From assembly GCF_000024865.1 (NCBI RefSeq), contig NC_013595.1:9362001-9426000 (forward strand): 64,000 nucleotides of DNA. Direction: 5' to 3'. Position numbers and translations under genes: made by a program. Shown here piece by piece: positions 14,820-24,242 of this stretch (position 1 is the stretch's first letter; every line of letters begins with the position of its first letter). A model generated the notes under the pieces. That model saw nothing but the letters and a program-made list of their open reading frames with translations. It made no database searches and had not been told where the DNA came from. The DNA is from Streptosporangium roseum DSM 43021 (lineage in GTDB: Bacteria; Actinomycetota; Actinomycetes; Streptosporangiales; Streptosporangiaceae).

Positions 14820-15824
14820 ATGGCCGACATGAGCACAGATGTCAGTACCGACACCCCCCGGACGCGGATCCGGGGCCTGAGCCAGGCGGCGGGGGCCATG
14901 TTCCTGGTCGGCACCCTGGCCGGGGTCGCCGGCGTGATCCAGGATTACCCGCTCTACGGCGGTCAGGCCCTCCGCTACCTGCTCGCCGCCGCCGTCCTGC
15001 TCGCCGTCACCCGGCTCATCGGCCTGCGGGCCGCACGGCTCACAGTCCGGGAGGGCGCGTTGCTGGCCGCGCTGTCGCTGTTCGGGCTGGTGATCTTCAA
15101 CGTCTGCGTGATCGAGGCCACCCGGCGCGGCGGCCCCGCCCTGGTCGGCACCGTGCTCGGCACCGTTCCGCTGGCGCTGGCGCTGCTCGGCGGCCGCCCC
15201 TCCCCCCGCGTCCTGGGAGCGGCGGCGGTGGTGGTGGCCGGGGCGACGCTGGCCACCGGGCTGGGCAGCGGCGACCTGCCGGGACTGATGTGGTCGCTGG
15301 GCGCGCTGTTCTGCGAGGTCTGCTTCTCGCTGCTGGCCATCCCGCTGCTGCCCAAGCTGGGGGCGGTCCGCGTCTCGGCCTACTCGGCCGCGCTGGCCGT
15401 GCCGCTGCTGGCCGTCACCGGCCTGCTCCTGGACGGCACCGCGATGCTGCGCGTGCCCACGCTCCCCGAGGCTCTGGGCCTCGGCTACCAGTCGGTGGTC
15501 GTGACCACCGTCGCCTTCTTCCTCTGGTACGACGCGCTGCCCCGGATCGGCGCCGCGACCGCGGGTCTCTTCGCCGGGCTGATCCCGGTCGGCGCCATCG
15601 CCACCGGCGCGGTCCTCGGCCTGGGCACGCCCTCGGTGCCCGACCTGCTCGGAGCCGCCCTGGTGGTCGCCGGGATCGTCATCGGCCTCAGTGCGGCTGG
15701 TCCGCCTGCGACTGCGGCAGGCTCGCCCGCTGCTGGGGGACGTCAACCTGCTGCTGGGGCAGGTTCACCGGCGGCTCCGGCCAGCTCACCGGCCACTGGG
15801 GCGTCTGCCCGTCGATCTCCCTGA
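14820..15824 (+). CDS. EamA/DMT family transporter
   Basis: 334 residues. Ten hydrophobic helices in two EamA repeats cover residues ~20-290, ending LLGAALVVAGIVIGLSAAG. Characteristic pieces are GGQALRYLLAAAVLLAVTRL and VVVTTVAFFLWYDALPRIGAATAGLFAGLIPVGAI, the second being the conserved EamA C-terminal repeat. It is probably an exporter of an amino acid or metabolite under the divergent MocR regulator. The last ~40 residues are a Pro/Ala/Gly tail that overlaps an antisense gene and may be an accidental read-through extension. The start is ATG at 14820 or 14829; no ribosome site is evident, so the message may be nearly leaderless. Confidence 0.88.
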   Translation: MADMSTDVSTDTPRTRIRGLSQAAGAMFLVGTLAGVAGVIQDYPLYGGQALRYLLAAAVLLAVTRLIGLRAARLTVREGALLAALSLFGLVIFNVCVIEATRRGGPALVGTVLGTVPLALALLGGRPSPRVLGAAAVVVAGATLATGLGSGDLPGLMWSLGALFCEVCFSLLAIPLLPKLGAVRVSAYSAALAVPLLAVTGLLLDGTAMLRVPTLPEALGLGYQSVVVTTVAFFLWYDALPRIGAATAGLFAGLIPVGAIATGAVLGLGTPSVPDLLGAALVVAGIVIGLSAAGPPATAAGSPAAGGRQPAAGAGSPAAPASSPATGASARRSP

Positions 15825-15936
15825 TGTTTCTGAGCGTGAGGACGATCAACGAGACTGTCAGTCCGACGATCACGACAACCGCGATGATCGCGATCATGAC
15901 GATATTGCTGCTCATGATGGTGTTGGCGGTGTCCAT
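15688..15936 (-). CDS. Small single-pass membrane protein with Pro/Gln-rich tail
   Basis: 82 residues. The ATG at 15936 has a strong GGAGG ribosome site five bases upstream. One hydrophobic segment (about residues 11-33, NIVMIAIIAVVVIVGLTVSL) is followed by a hydrophilic tail with three related pieces, VNLPQQQVDVP, QQRASLPQ and SQADQPH. The last ~45 codons are antisense to the 3' end of the EamA gene. Function is unknown; similar one-helix proteins are common in Streptosporangiales genomes. The ribosome site and the well-formed membrane helix favour this frame over the low-complexity tail read on the other strand. Confidence 0.6.
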   Translation of the reverse strand: MDTANTIMSSNIVMIAIIAVVVIVGLTVSLIVLTLRNIREIDGQTPQWPVSWPEPPVNLPQQQVDVPQQRASLPQSQADQPH

Positions 15937-16191
15937 GGTGTCCTCCGGCTTCCGCCTGGCATGTAACCCGGTCCTTTTCCAGCTTCCTCTGTGTCTTCGG
16001 CCACATGGGGACGGTGGACGCCAAGGGCACCCAATGCTTGTTCCAAATACTGATTTCTCATCGCATATCACCCCGTCCTCCACGCCGTGACGAGGGACAC
16101 GCCTCCCTCCCCGACCGCGACAGCCGAGCGCGACGGGGAGGCCTTACCCTCTAGGAGGACCGAAGGCCCCCGGCACGGAGGATCGAAGACG

Positions 16192-17844
<1,653 letters not shown>

Positions 17845-17886
17845 CCCGCCGGCCGTGGCCGGTGGGCCGCGCTGTTGAATGGCGGG

Positions 17887-18300
17887 ATGGACGAGTTCCA
17901 GGCCCGCGCCCGGTTCCGGGACGCCCGGGTCGCCCGGCTGGCCACGGCGGACGCCCAGGGCAGGCCCCACCTGGTGCCCGTCACCTTCGACCTGGACGGC
18001 GACACGGTCGCCTTCGCGGTCGATCCCAAGCCCAAACGCACGACGGACCTCCGTCGCCTGCGCAACATCGCGGCCAACGACCGGGTCTGCCTGCTGGTGG
18101 ACCACTACGACGACGACTGGACGCGGCTGTGGTGGGTCCGCGCGGACGGGAGGGCCCGGGTCGCCGGGGACGGCGCGGACCGGGAACGGGCCCTCGGGCG
18201 TCTGGCGGAGCGCTACCCGCAGTACCGCGACCGCCCTCCCCGGGGCCCGGTGGTCCTGATCGCGGTGGAGTCCTGGACGGGCTGGTCCTACGAGGGTTAG
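17887..18300 (+). CDS. PPOX-class F420-dependent enzyme (TIGR03668-like)
   Basis: 137 residues, a split-barrel flavin/F420-binding protein. RFRDARVARLATADAQGRPHLVPVTFDLDGDTVAFAVD is the usual N-terminal barrel; RRLRNIAANDRVCLLVDHYDDDWTRLWWVRADGRARV contains the D-W-(S/T)-x-L-W-W-V-R signature that separates this group from pyridoxamine oxidases. The reaction is unknown; cofactor F420 use is the family expectation. The ATG at 17887 is chosen over a TTG twelve bases upstream. It starts 42 bp after the fumarase stop and could be co-transcribed. Confidence 0.85.
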   Translation: MDEFQARARFRDARVARLATADAQGRPHLVPVTFDLDGDTVAFAVDPKPKRTTDLRRLRNIAANDRVCLLVDHYDDDWTRLWWVRADGRARVAGDGADRERALGRLAERYPQYRDRPPRGPVVLIAVESWTGWSYEG

Positions 18301-18398
18301 ACGTGCGCCGCGTCCGGCCGGGCCCGCTGGTCCTCCGTCAGCTCCGGATCCACCGCGGCCGGGCGTGGGTGATGAGTGCCGGCTCGTCGGGCCCGGGA

Positions 18399-19577
18399 TC
18401 AGGCGCCCCGTCCCGGCGAGGCCGGGTCGCGCGCCACGGTCGGCGGTGCGGGCCGCTGACGGCGGACCGGCGCCGCGATCATGGCCGCCACGGCGCACAG
18501 GACCGCGGTCCACACCAGCGTGGCTTCGGTTGAGGTGTGGTCGGCGAGGATGCCGGCGACCCAGGGGCCGGCGGTCTGACCGGCCGCGAACAGCATGGTG
18601 AAGGCCGCCAACGTGGCCGTCCAGTCCGCGGGCGGGGTGTCGCTCCTGATGAGCGCGGTGACGGCCGCGGGAACGCCCATGAACGTCGCCCCGTAGATGA
18701 TCGCGGAAGCGAGGATGACCGGCAGCGTGGGCGCCGCGAGGGCGAGCGCCGCTCCACCGCTGAGGACGCCGAGCAACGTGGCGAGGGCCCGGGTGCCGGG
18801 CCAGTCGGTGATCGGGCGGCTCCACAGCGCGGGCGCCGCCATGACGGCCAGGCCCAGCGACGTCCAGACGATCACCACCTGGGTGGTCGGCGCATGCCGT
18901 TCGGCGAGATAGGCGGACAGGAAGGTGATGTAGGTGATGTAACCGGCGGCGAACAGCACGTAGGCCAGGGCGGTCCGCCAGACCGGACGCACCCGCGCCC
19001 GCCCGGCGGTGGCGGCCGGCGCGTCCTCGTCCGTGCGCGCGGCGGTCCAGCTGACCACCGTCGCCAGACCGGCGGCGACGCTCAGGCCGGCCCAGGCGAC
19101 GGGCCAGTGATCCCCCAGCGCCGGGATGGTCGCGCCGCTGAGGACGATGCCCAGCCCGGTGCCGGCGAAGTAGACGGTGATGGGCGCGCCGGAGGAGACG
19201 CGGGTCGCGATGCGCGATGCGATCACACCGCCGGTGATGAACACCACCGCCCCCGCCGCCCCGGCGGCGGCCCGCGCGGTCAGCAGCACCAGGTAGTCAT
19301 CGCTGGTCGCGGTGGCGGCCAGGGCCACCGCCGTGAGGAGCATGCCCCAGCGGAAGGTGGCGGCGGTGCCCAGCAGGCGGACGACGACGGCGGCCGCCAT
19401 CGCGCCGAGGAGGTAGCCGAGCCCGTTGGCGGTGCTCATCGCCCCGGCTTCGGCCAGGCTCCAGTGGAGGTCGTCACGCATGGCCGGGACGAGTAGCCCG
19501 TACGCGAAGCGCGCGAGCCCGAGCGCCGAAGCGGTGCCGAGAGCCAGCCGTACCGCCTGCCACATCGGTGGCCTCAT
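18399..19577 (-). CDS. YbfB/YjiJ-type MFS transporter
   Basis: 392 residues with twelve predicted helices. The N-terminus LALGTASALGLARFAYGLLVPAMRDDLHWSLAEAGAMSTANGLGYLLGA is highly characteristic of the YbfB/YjiJ family, with its A-R-F-x-Y-x-x-x-L-P-x-M motif. Other pieces are FITGGVIASRIA and FTMLFAAGQTAGPWVAGILADH. The substrate is unknown. The ATG at 19577 overlaps the TGA of the upstream hydrolase as ATGA, so the two are translationally coupled and probably controlled by the TetR protein at 20484. Confidence 0.9.
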   Translation of the reverse strand: MRPPMWQAVRLALGTASALGLARFAYGLLVPAMRDDLHWSLAEAGAMSTANGLGYLLGAMAAAVVVRLLGTAATFRWGMLLTAVALAATATSDDYLVLLTARAAAGAAGAVVFITGGVIASRIATRVSSGAPITVYFAGTGLGIVLSGATIPALGDHWPVAWAGLSVAAGLATVVSWTAARTDEDAPAATAGRARVRPVWRTALAYVLFAAGYITYITFLSAYLAERHAPTTQVVIVWTSLGLAVMAAPALWSRPITDWPGTRALATLLGVLSGGAALALAAPTLPVILASAIIYGATFMGVPAAVTALIRSDTPPADWTATLAAFTMLFAAGQTAGPWVAGILADHTSTEATLVWTAVLCAVAAMIAAPVRRQRPAPPTVARDPASPGRGA

Positions 19578-20404
19578 CGGTACCGCGCGAGGAAGCTCAG
19601 GACCGTACGCGCCAGCGTCACACGGTGGTCCGACAGGGAGTGGTCGGTCGCGAACACATGGTGTTCGAGCTTCTTCACGGGCTGCGCCCGGTATGCCTGG
19701 ACGACCGGTCCGTGGTGCACGTCGTGCGGGGTCACGGGGTCGAGGCCGGTGCCGATCAGGAGGACAGGGCGGTCCGCGAGCAGCGGTGCGAGGCCGGCCA
19801 GCCGCCACGTCTCCCCGGCCGCCTCCATCTCGTCGACGAGTGCCTCCCCGCTGGTGCCCTGGAGCGGGCCGAGCTCGCCCTCGAATGCTTCGACATAGCG
19901 GGCCCGCGCACCCGGGTCGTCGCGGCAGAGCGCCGCGACCGTGCCGAAGTCGAACCCGGCCACCGAGGCGACCGCGGTGATCGACGGGTCCGCCGCCGCG
20001 GTCATCAGCGCGGCGAAGCCGCCGAGGCTGTGGCCGATCAACGCCAATCGCCGGAGGTCGAGCCGGTGAGCGGCTGCCAGTTCACGGTCGCGCAGGCCGG
20101 CCACGACCGCTGCCGTGTCCTCGAGTACGTGGGACCACGACCACGGACCACCGACTCCCCACGAGCCGCGGTAGTGGAACACCAATGACGCGTAGCCTGC
20201 GCGACGCAGCACCTGTGCGAGATCGAAGTTGCGCTCGTTACCGGGGAACCCGTGCAGCAGTGCGACGACCGGGTGCGGCCCCCGGCCTGCCGGTACGTGC
20301 AGGACCCCGCGCAGGGTCGCTCCGCCGCTGTCGAAGGTCAGCGCGGGCGTGGTGGCCGGGAAGTCACGATCGCCCGGAGGGTCGGTGGCGAGCGGGTCTG
20401 TCAT
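19574..20404 (-). CDS. Alpha/beta hydrolase (dienelactone-hydrolase/DAP2-like)
   Basis: 276 residues. The fold is marked by HPVVALLHGFPGNERNFDLAQVL (oxyanion region), LALIGHSLGGFAALM with nucleophile Ser in G-H-S-L-G, VLLIGTGLDPVTPHDVH for the acid region and a C-terminal HVFATDHSLSDHR with the likely catalytic His. There is no signal peptide, so it should be cytosolic. The substrate is unknown. It diverges from a TetR regulator and is coupled to an MFS transporter, a common layout for detoxification of an ester or amide compound. Confidence 0.88.
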   Translation of the reverse strand: MTDPLATDPPGDRDFPATTPALTFDSGGATLRGVLHVPAGRGPHPVVALLHGFPGNERNFDLAQVLRRAGYASLVFHYRGSWGVGGPWSWSHVLEDTAAVVAGLRDRELAAAHRLDLRRLALIGHSLGGFAALMTAAADPSITAVASVAGFDFGTVAALCRDDPGARARYVEAFEGELGPLQGTSGEALVDEMEAAGETWRLAGLAPLLADRPVLLIGTGLDPVTPHDVHHGPVVQAYRAQPVKKLEHHVFATDHSLSDHRVTLARTVLSFLARYR

Positions 20405-20417
20405 CGCGGACTCCAGA

Positions 20418-20468
20418 GATCGAACCGATCATTACGATCCGGGATGCTAGCAGTCGATCGAACCAATC
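20418..20468. promoter_or_regulatory. Repeated operator-like site between hydrolase and TetR genes
   Basis: GATCGAACCGATC (20418-20430) and GATCGAACCAATC (20456-20468) differ at one base and lie 38 bp apart in the 79-bp divergent intergenic space. Each holds a small GATCG/CGATC-type dyad. Two copies, one near each start, are what a divergent TetR operator would show. Confidence 0.55.
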
Positions 20469-20483
20469 GGTACCATCTGCCGC

Positions 20484-21077
20484 ATGCCAGTCGCCAAAGG
20501 CTCGACGATCGACCCCGCACGCACCCGCGCCACGATCCTGGAGGCAGCCACCCTGGTGCTGTACGAGCGCGGACTCGACGGCATCGGCGTCACCGAGCTG
20601 TGCACCCGCGTCGGAGTGTCCAAGGAGACGCTCTACCGGCACTTCGGCACCAAGGACGGGCTCGTCCAGGCCATGCTGGAGGCCCGGAGCGAGCGGGTGT
20701 CGGCCTGGCTGGCCGATGCCGTCGCGGCAGCCGGAGACGATCCCGCCGACCAGCTCGCGGCGGTGTTCGACGCCCTCCAGCGCTGGTACGACGAGCCGGT
20801 CTTCCGCGGCTGCGCGATGGTGAACGCGGCCGCCCAGCACCACGTCGAGGCCGTACGCGCCATCACCGCGCGCCACCTGGGCCGCTACCTCGAACTCCTC
20901 ACCGGTATCGCCACCCGCGCCGGAGCCGCCGATCCGCACGTCCTGGCCCGGCAGTTGCTCATGCTGGTCGAGGGCGCGACCGTCGTCGCCGAACACCTCG
21001 GCGCGGCCGGTACGGGCGAGCACGCCCGCCGCGCCGCGCTCACCCTGCTGTCGGCCTCCGCCCGGGAGCAGTCCTGA
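20484..21077 (+). CDS. TetR/AcrR family regulator
   Basis: 197 residues. The HTH runs RTRATILEAATLVLYERGLDGIGVTELCTRVGVSKETLYRHFGTKDGLVQAMLEARS; the ligand domain has LQRWYDEPVFRGCAMVNAAAQ, a pattern of the TetR_C subgroup that often guards hydrolases and oxidoreductases. It diverges from the hydrolase-MFS pair and likely represses it and itself through the repeated sites at 20418-20468. It is followed after 5 bp by the convergent NTF2-like gene. Confidence 0.92.
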   Translation: MPVAKGSTIDPARTRATILEAATLVLYERGLDGIGVTELCTRVGVSKETLYRHFGTKDGLVQAMLEARSERVSAWLADAVAAAGDDPADQLAAVFDALQRWYDEPVFRGCAMVNAAAQHHVEAVRAITARHLGRYLELLTGIATRAGAADPHVLARQLLMLVEGATVVAEHLGAAGTGEHARRAALTLLSASAREQS

Positions 21078-21082
21078 GGCGT

Positions 21083-21472
21083 TCAGGCGTGGTCGAGCGG
21101 ACTGAACTGGATGCCGGCGAGCCGCCATCCGCCGGGCAGCTCGATCCATGTCTGGCTCAGCCGTACTGCCAGAGTCATCACCTCGCCACGCCAGGATGCC
21201 CGGCTGCGCTGGACGCAGCGCACGATCGCGGCGCGGTCGTAGCAGCGCACGTCCAGCTCGGACGTCTCCAGGGAGAGGTAACCGAAGTCGGCGTGCCGGT
21301 CGATCCACTGCCGCTTGTCGAGCTGGTAGCCGCGCTCGCCGATGGACATGAAGTCGTCCGCGAGCAGCGCGTTCAAGCGGGCGGTGTCGGCGCGCAGCTC
21401 AGCGTCGTCGAAGGCCTGCCGGAGTTCGCGGATGCCGGCCGTCACGTGGTCGTCCTGTCGTGCGGCGGTCAT
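21083..21472 (-). CDS. NTF2-like (SnoaL-fold) protein
   Basis: 129 residues, one nuclear transport factor 2-like domain. IRELRQAFDDAELRADTARLNALLADDFMSIGERGYQLDKRQWIDR is the cone-forming helix and first strands; SELDVRCYDRAAIVRCVQRSRASWRGEVMTLAVRLSQTWIELPGGWRLAGIQFSPL is the curved sheet with the terminal W-R-L-A-G-x-Q. It probably binds or isomerises a small molecule. The ATG at 21472 overlaps the stop of the dehydrogenase upstream (ATGA), so both act in one unit under the TetR at 22559. Confidence 0.88.
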   Translation of the reverse strand: MTAARQDDHVTAGIRELRQAFDDAELRADTARLNALLADDFMSIGERGYQLDKRQWIDRHADFGYLSLETSELDVRCYDRAAIVRCVQRSRASWRGEVMTLAVRLSQTWIELPGGWRLAGIQFSPLDHA

Positions 21473-22470
21473 CGGACGGCCGGACTTTCCAGGACCGCGT
21501 CTCCCATGGTGACGACCAGCTTGCCGGTCGTGTGCAGGCGGGCGAAGTCGACGCATGCCTGCGCGCCCTCGTCGAGGGTGTACCGGCGGCCGATCGTGGC
21601 GGGCAGTCCGCCGCGGGCCGCCAGTTCGCCGACCTCGCGCATCCCGCCGAACGTGCCGTCCATGTCCAGCACGAAATGCAGGCGGACGTCATCGCGGCCG
21701 ATCCACTCCTGCCGCGGTACGGGATAGGTGATCGTGAGGAGGCGTCCGCCCGGGCGGATCGCCCGCGCGACTCCGGTCAGCTGGTCGCTGGGCAGGGTCA
21801 GGTTGAACGCGACGTCGATGTCCGAGGGGTACTCGGATTCCGCGTACCCGATGGTCCGATCGGCGCCGAGACCGCGAAGGATGCCGGCGTCGGCGTCGGT
21901 CGCGGTGGCGATCACCCGCGCTTTCGCGGCGGCGAGCAGCGGGATCACCGCGGTACCGACGCCACCGGTGGCGCCGATGACCAGGACGGTCTCGCCGGGC
22001 CGGAGCTCGGCGGTGGCCATGAGTACGCGCGCGGTCAGGCCGATGGTCGGCAGGGCCGCCGCCTGCTCGACGCCGAGGCCGTCCGGCCTGTGCGCCAGGA
22101 ACGGGGTGTCGGCCTCGAAGACCGCGTACTCGGCCAGCGAACCGGTGCTCAGCGACGGCCGGGTCGCACCGGCCATCGCGCGCAGCGCCCGGGGCACAGC
22201 CTGGCCGAAGATCTCGTCGCCTACCTGGTAGGCGGTCACCCCCGCGCCGACCTCGCTGACGGTGCCGGCGAAGTCGTTGCCGGGCACGTGCGGGAACTCC
22301 AGCGGCACGGTGTCGCGAAAATCGCCGCTGGGCAGCCGGACGTCAGCCGGGTTGATCGAGGCGGCGGCGATCCGGACCTGGATCTGCCCCGGGCCGGGCC
22401 GGGGCGTCGGCACGTCGGTCACCGTGTACTTCTCGGGTGGCCCGTAACCGGTCGCGACAACTGCCTTCAT
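21469..22470 (-). CDS. Medium-chain (quinone-oxidoreductase-type) NADP-dependent dehydrogenase
   Basis: 333 residues. The N-terminal GroES-like domain is MKAVVATGYGPPEKYTVTDVPTP, AASINPADVRLPSGD, FPHVPGNDFAGTVSEVGAGVTAYQVGDEIFG; the nucleotide-binding motif is LVIGATGGVGTAVIPLL. There are no structural zinc cysteines, so it belongs to the zinc-independent quinone reductase group. It probably reduces a quinone or enone. It diverges from a TetR gene and shares two GACCGC-type operators with it. Confidence 0.9.
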   Translation of the reverse strand: MKAVVATGYGPPEKYTVTDVPTPRPGPGQIQVRIAAASINPADVRLPSGDFRDTVPLEFPHVPGNDFAGTVSEVGAGVTAYQVGDEIFGQAVPRALRAMAGATRPSLSTGSLAEYAVFEADTPFLAHRPDGLGVEQAAALPTIGLTARVLMATAELRPGETVLVIGATGGVGTAVIPLLAAAKARVIATATDADAGILRGLGADRTIGYAESEYPSDIDVAFNLTLPSDQLTGVARAIRPGGRLLTITYPVPRQEWIGRDDVRLHFVLDMDGTFGGMREVGELAARGGLPATIGRRYTLDEGAQACVDFARLHTTGKLVVTMGDAVLESPAVR

Positions 22471-22487
22471 GTACCCTCCAGAAAACG

Positions 22488-22539
22488 GACCGCTTGGTCA
22501 TGTTTTCCGGGAAGCTAACAGGAAGCGGACCGCCCGGTC
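22488..22539. promoter_or_regulatory. Two 12-bp palindromic operators, GACCGCNNGGTC
   Basis: GACCGCTTGGTC at 22488-22499 and GACCGCCCGGTC at 22528-22539 are exactly 40 bp apart, each in the context CGGACCG(C)..GGTCA. They fill the 88-bp space between the dehydrogenase and TetR starts. Spacing of about four helical turns and strong dyads make this a convincing TetR operator pair. Confidence 0.65.
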
Positions 22540-22558
22540 AACTTGCTAGGGTGTCGAT

Positions 22559-23158
22559 GTGAACCCGACGCGTCCGTTGCGTGCCGATGCCGCCCGCAAC
22601 CGGCAGTCGCTGCTGGCGGCCGCCGCGGACGAGTTCGCCGAGCGGGGCCTGGACGCCTCGGTCGCCGACATCGCCCGCCGGGCGGGCGTCGGGAAGGGCA
22701 CGGTGTTCCGCCACTTCGCCACGAAGGACGACCTGATCGCCGCGATCGTCCTCGACCGGATCGACGCGCTCAACGAGGTCGGCGAAAGACTGCTCGGAGC
22801 GGCGGATCCGGGAGCGGCGCTGCTGGAGTTCCTCACCGTCGCCGCGCACCAACGGCAGCAGCGCGACCTGTCGTTCCTGCAGGCGGCCGGCGAGCTCGAC
22901 GCGGAGGTCACCAGGGTCCGCACGAAGATGTTCCACACCGTGCACACGCTGGTCGACCGGGCCCGGGAGCACGGCGCCGTGCGAGCCGACATCACCGGTA
23001 CGGACGTCATCCTGCTGATGTGCGCGCCGAACTACATCGCCGGCTACGCGCCGGACGCCTCACCTGACCTGTGGCGGCGATACCTCGCCATCATCTTCGA
23101 CGGCCTGCGGCCGGAAGGCGCCCACCCGCTGCCCCAACCGCCGCCGGCGACCGCCTGA
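22559..23158 (+). CDS. TetR/AcrR family regulator
   Basis: 199 residues from a GTG at 22559. The HTH is NRQSLLAAAADEFAERGLDASVADIARRAGVGKGTVFRHFATKDDLIAAIVLDRI; the ligand domain ends DVILLMCAPNYIAGYAPDASPDLWRRYLAIIFDGLRPE, as in the SbtR-like C-terminal group. It likely represses the divergent dehydrogenase-NTF2 pair and itself through the two palindromes immediately upstream. Confidence 0.92.
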   Translation: MNPTRPLRADAARNRQSLLAAAADEFAERGLDASVADIARRAGVGKGTVFRHFATKDDLIAAIVLDRIDALNEVGERLLGAADPGAALLEFLTVAAHQRQQRDLSFLQAAGELDAEVTRVRTKMFHTVHTLVDRAREHGAVRADITGTDVILLMCAPNYIAGYAPDASPDLWRRYLAIIFDGLRPEGAHPLPQPPPATA

Positions 23159-23164
23159 CGCCGC

Positions 23165-23445
23165 GGACATAAGCTCTGCCCGTCGACACCCGCCGAGGCG
23201 TCCGCAGAGGCAGACGACGGCGCCCTTCGGCGAGGTGACCGGCCACGTAGGCGACGTCACAGCGGAAGCCGGACCTCGGGGAGCGAGTGGCCGGTGAGGG
23301 CGTCGAGCTGGTCGGGGGGCTCGCGCCACGGCGGCGGTGCGAACGCCGCCGCGTAAACCGATCTCAACGCCACGGTGGCAGGCGCTCGATCGAACGTCGG
23401 CCCCGCAGGCACGAGCCCCCTCTGGACCAAACTGACACCTGCCAT
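23165..23445 (-). pseudogene. Degraded GNAT acetyltransferase remnant
   Basis: A minus-strand frame reads VALRSVYAAAFAPPPWREPP, close to the start of many GNAT proteins (V-Y-A-x-A-F-x-x-P-P-W), then stops at 23257. Shifting frame by one base near 23275 continues as SGFRCDVAYVAGHLAEG, resembling the next GNAT strand pair (P-G-F-R-x-x-V-A). No acetyl-CoA motif remains. This looks like a frameshifted and truncated acetyltransferase relic in the space between the TetR gene and sodF. Confidence 0.35.
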
Positions 23446-23455
23446 CATGAAGTAG

Positions 23456-23472
23456 TTGCGAGATATTCGCAA
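23456..23472. promoter_or_regulatory. Nur-box-type operator upstream of sodF
   Basis: TTGCGA-GATAT-TCGCAA is a perfect 6-5-6 inverted repeat. It fits the nickel regulator Nur consensus tTGCaa-N5-ttGCAA known from Streptomyces, where Nur-Ni represses the iron-type sodF. It lies 93 bp upstream of the superoxide dismutase start, suitable for overlap with its promoter. Confidence 0.7.
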
Positions 23473-23564
23473 TAACTGAGAGTCCTAGGTCGCAAGACTG
23501 ATGCAGGTGCATGAAAGTTGCAATAGTGTCCGAAGGAGCAGTGATCAACGAGGAGGTAGACCCC

Positions 23565-24173
23565 ATGGGCGAGTACACCCTTCCGGATATGCCCTACGAC
23601 TACGCGGCACTGGAGCCCGCGATCACCGGCGAGATCCTGGAGCTGCACCACTCCAAGCACCACGCCGCCTACGTCAAGGGCGCCAACGACACGCTGGAGC
23701 GGCTGGCCGAGGCCCGCGACAAGGGCGAGTTCGGCGGGCTGGTCGGGCTGGAGAAGACCTTCGCCTTCAACCTGTCCGGGCACGTGCTGCACTCGATCTT
23801 CTGGCAGAACCTCTCCCCCGACGGCGGCGACCGCCCCGACGGCGAGCTGTCCGCGGCGATCGACGAGCACTTCGGCTCGTTCGAGGCCTTCCAGAAGCAG
23901 CTCACCACCGCCACGGCCGGCGTGCAGGGCTCCGGCTGGGGCATCCTGGCCTGGGAGCCGCTGTCGCGCCGCCTGGTGATCGAGCAGGTCTATGACCACC
24001 ACGGCAACGTCGGGATCAACACCACCCCGCTGCTGGTCTTCGACGCCTGGGAGCACGCCTACTACCTGCAGTACCGCAACGTGCGCCCCGACTACGTCGA
24101 GAAGCTGTGGAGCCTCGTCAATTGGACGGATGTCACTCAGCGTTTCTCAACTGTAACGAGCGCGAAAATCTGA
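23565..24173 (+). CDS. sodF: Superoxide dismutase, Fe/Mn family
   Basis: 202 residues. It converts superoxide to oxygen and hydrogen peroxide. The sequence YTLPDMPYDYAALEPAITGEILELHHSKHHAAYVKGANDTLE is the N-terminal helical hairpin with the first metal His; LSGHVLHSIFW carries the second, and VFDAWEHAYYLQYRN holds the Asp and third His. QGSGWG supplies the outer-sphere Gln. Gly before the second ligand plus this Gln leans to manganese, but close relatives in Streptomyces are iron enzymes, so metal identity is open. The ATG at 23565 follows GAGGAGG. A Nur box upstream implies nickel-dependent repression in favour of a nickel SOD elsewhere in the genome. Confidence 0.95.
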   Translation: MGEYTLPDMPYDYAALEPAITGEILELHHSKHHAAYVKGANDTLERLAEARDKGEFGGLVGLEKTFAFNLSGHVLHSIFWQNLSPDGGDRPDGELSAAIDEHFGSFEAFQKQLTTATAGVQGSGWGILAWEPLSRRLVIEQVYDHHGNVGINTTPLLVFDAWEHAYYLQYRNVRPDYVEKLWSLVNWTDVTQRFSTVTSAKI

Positions 24174-24242
24174 CCGAAGAACGCAAGAAGATTCGGCCCG
24201 GTCTCTACTGGTCGCATTACGCAAATCGGTAAGCTGCCCCAC

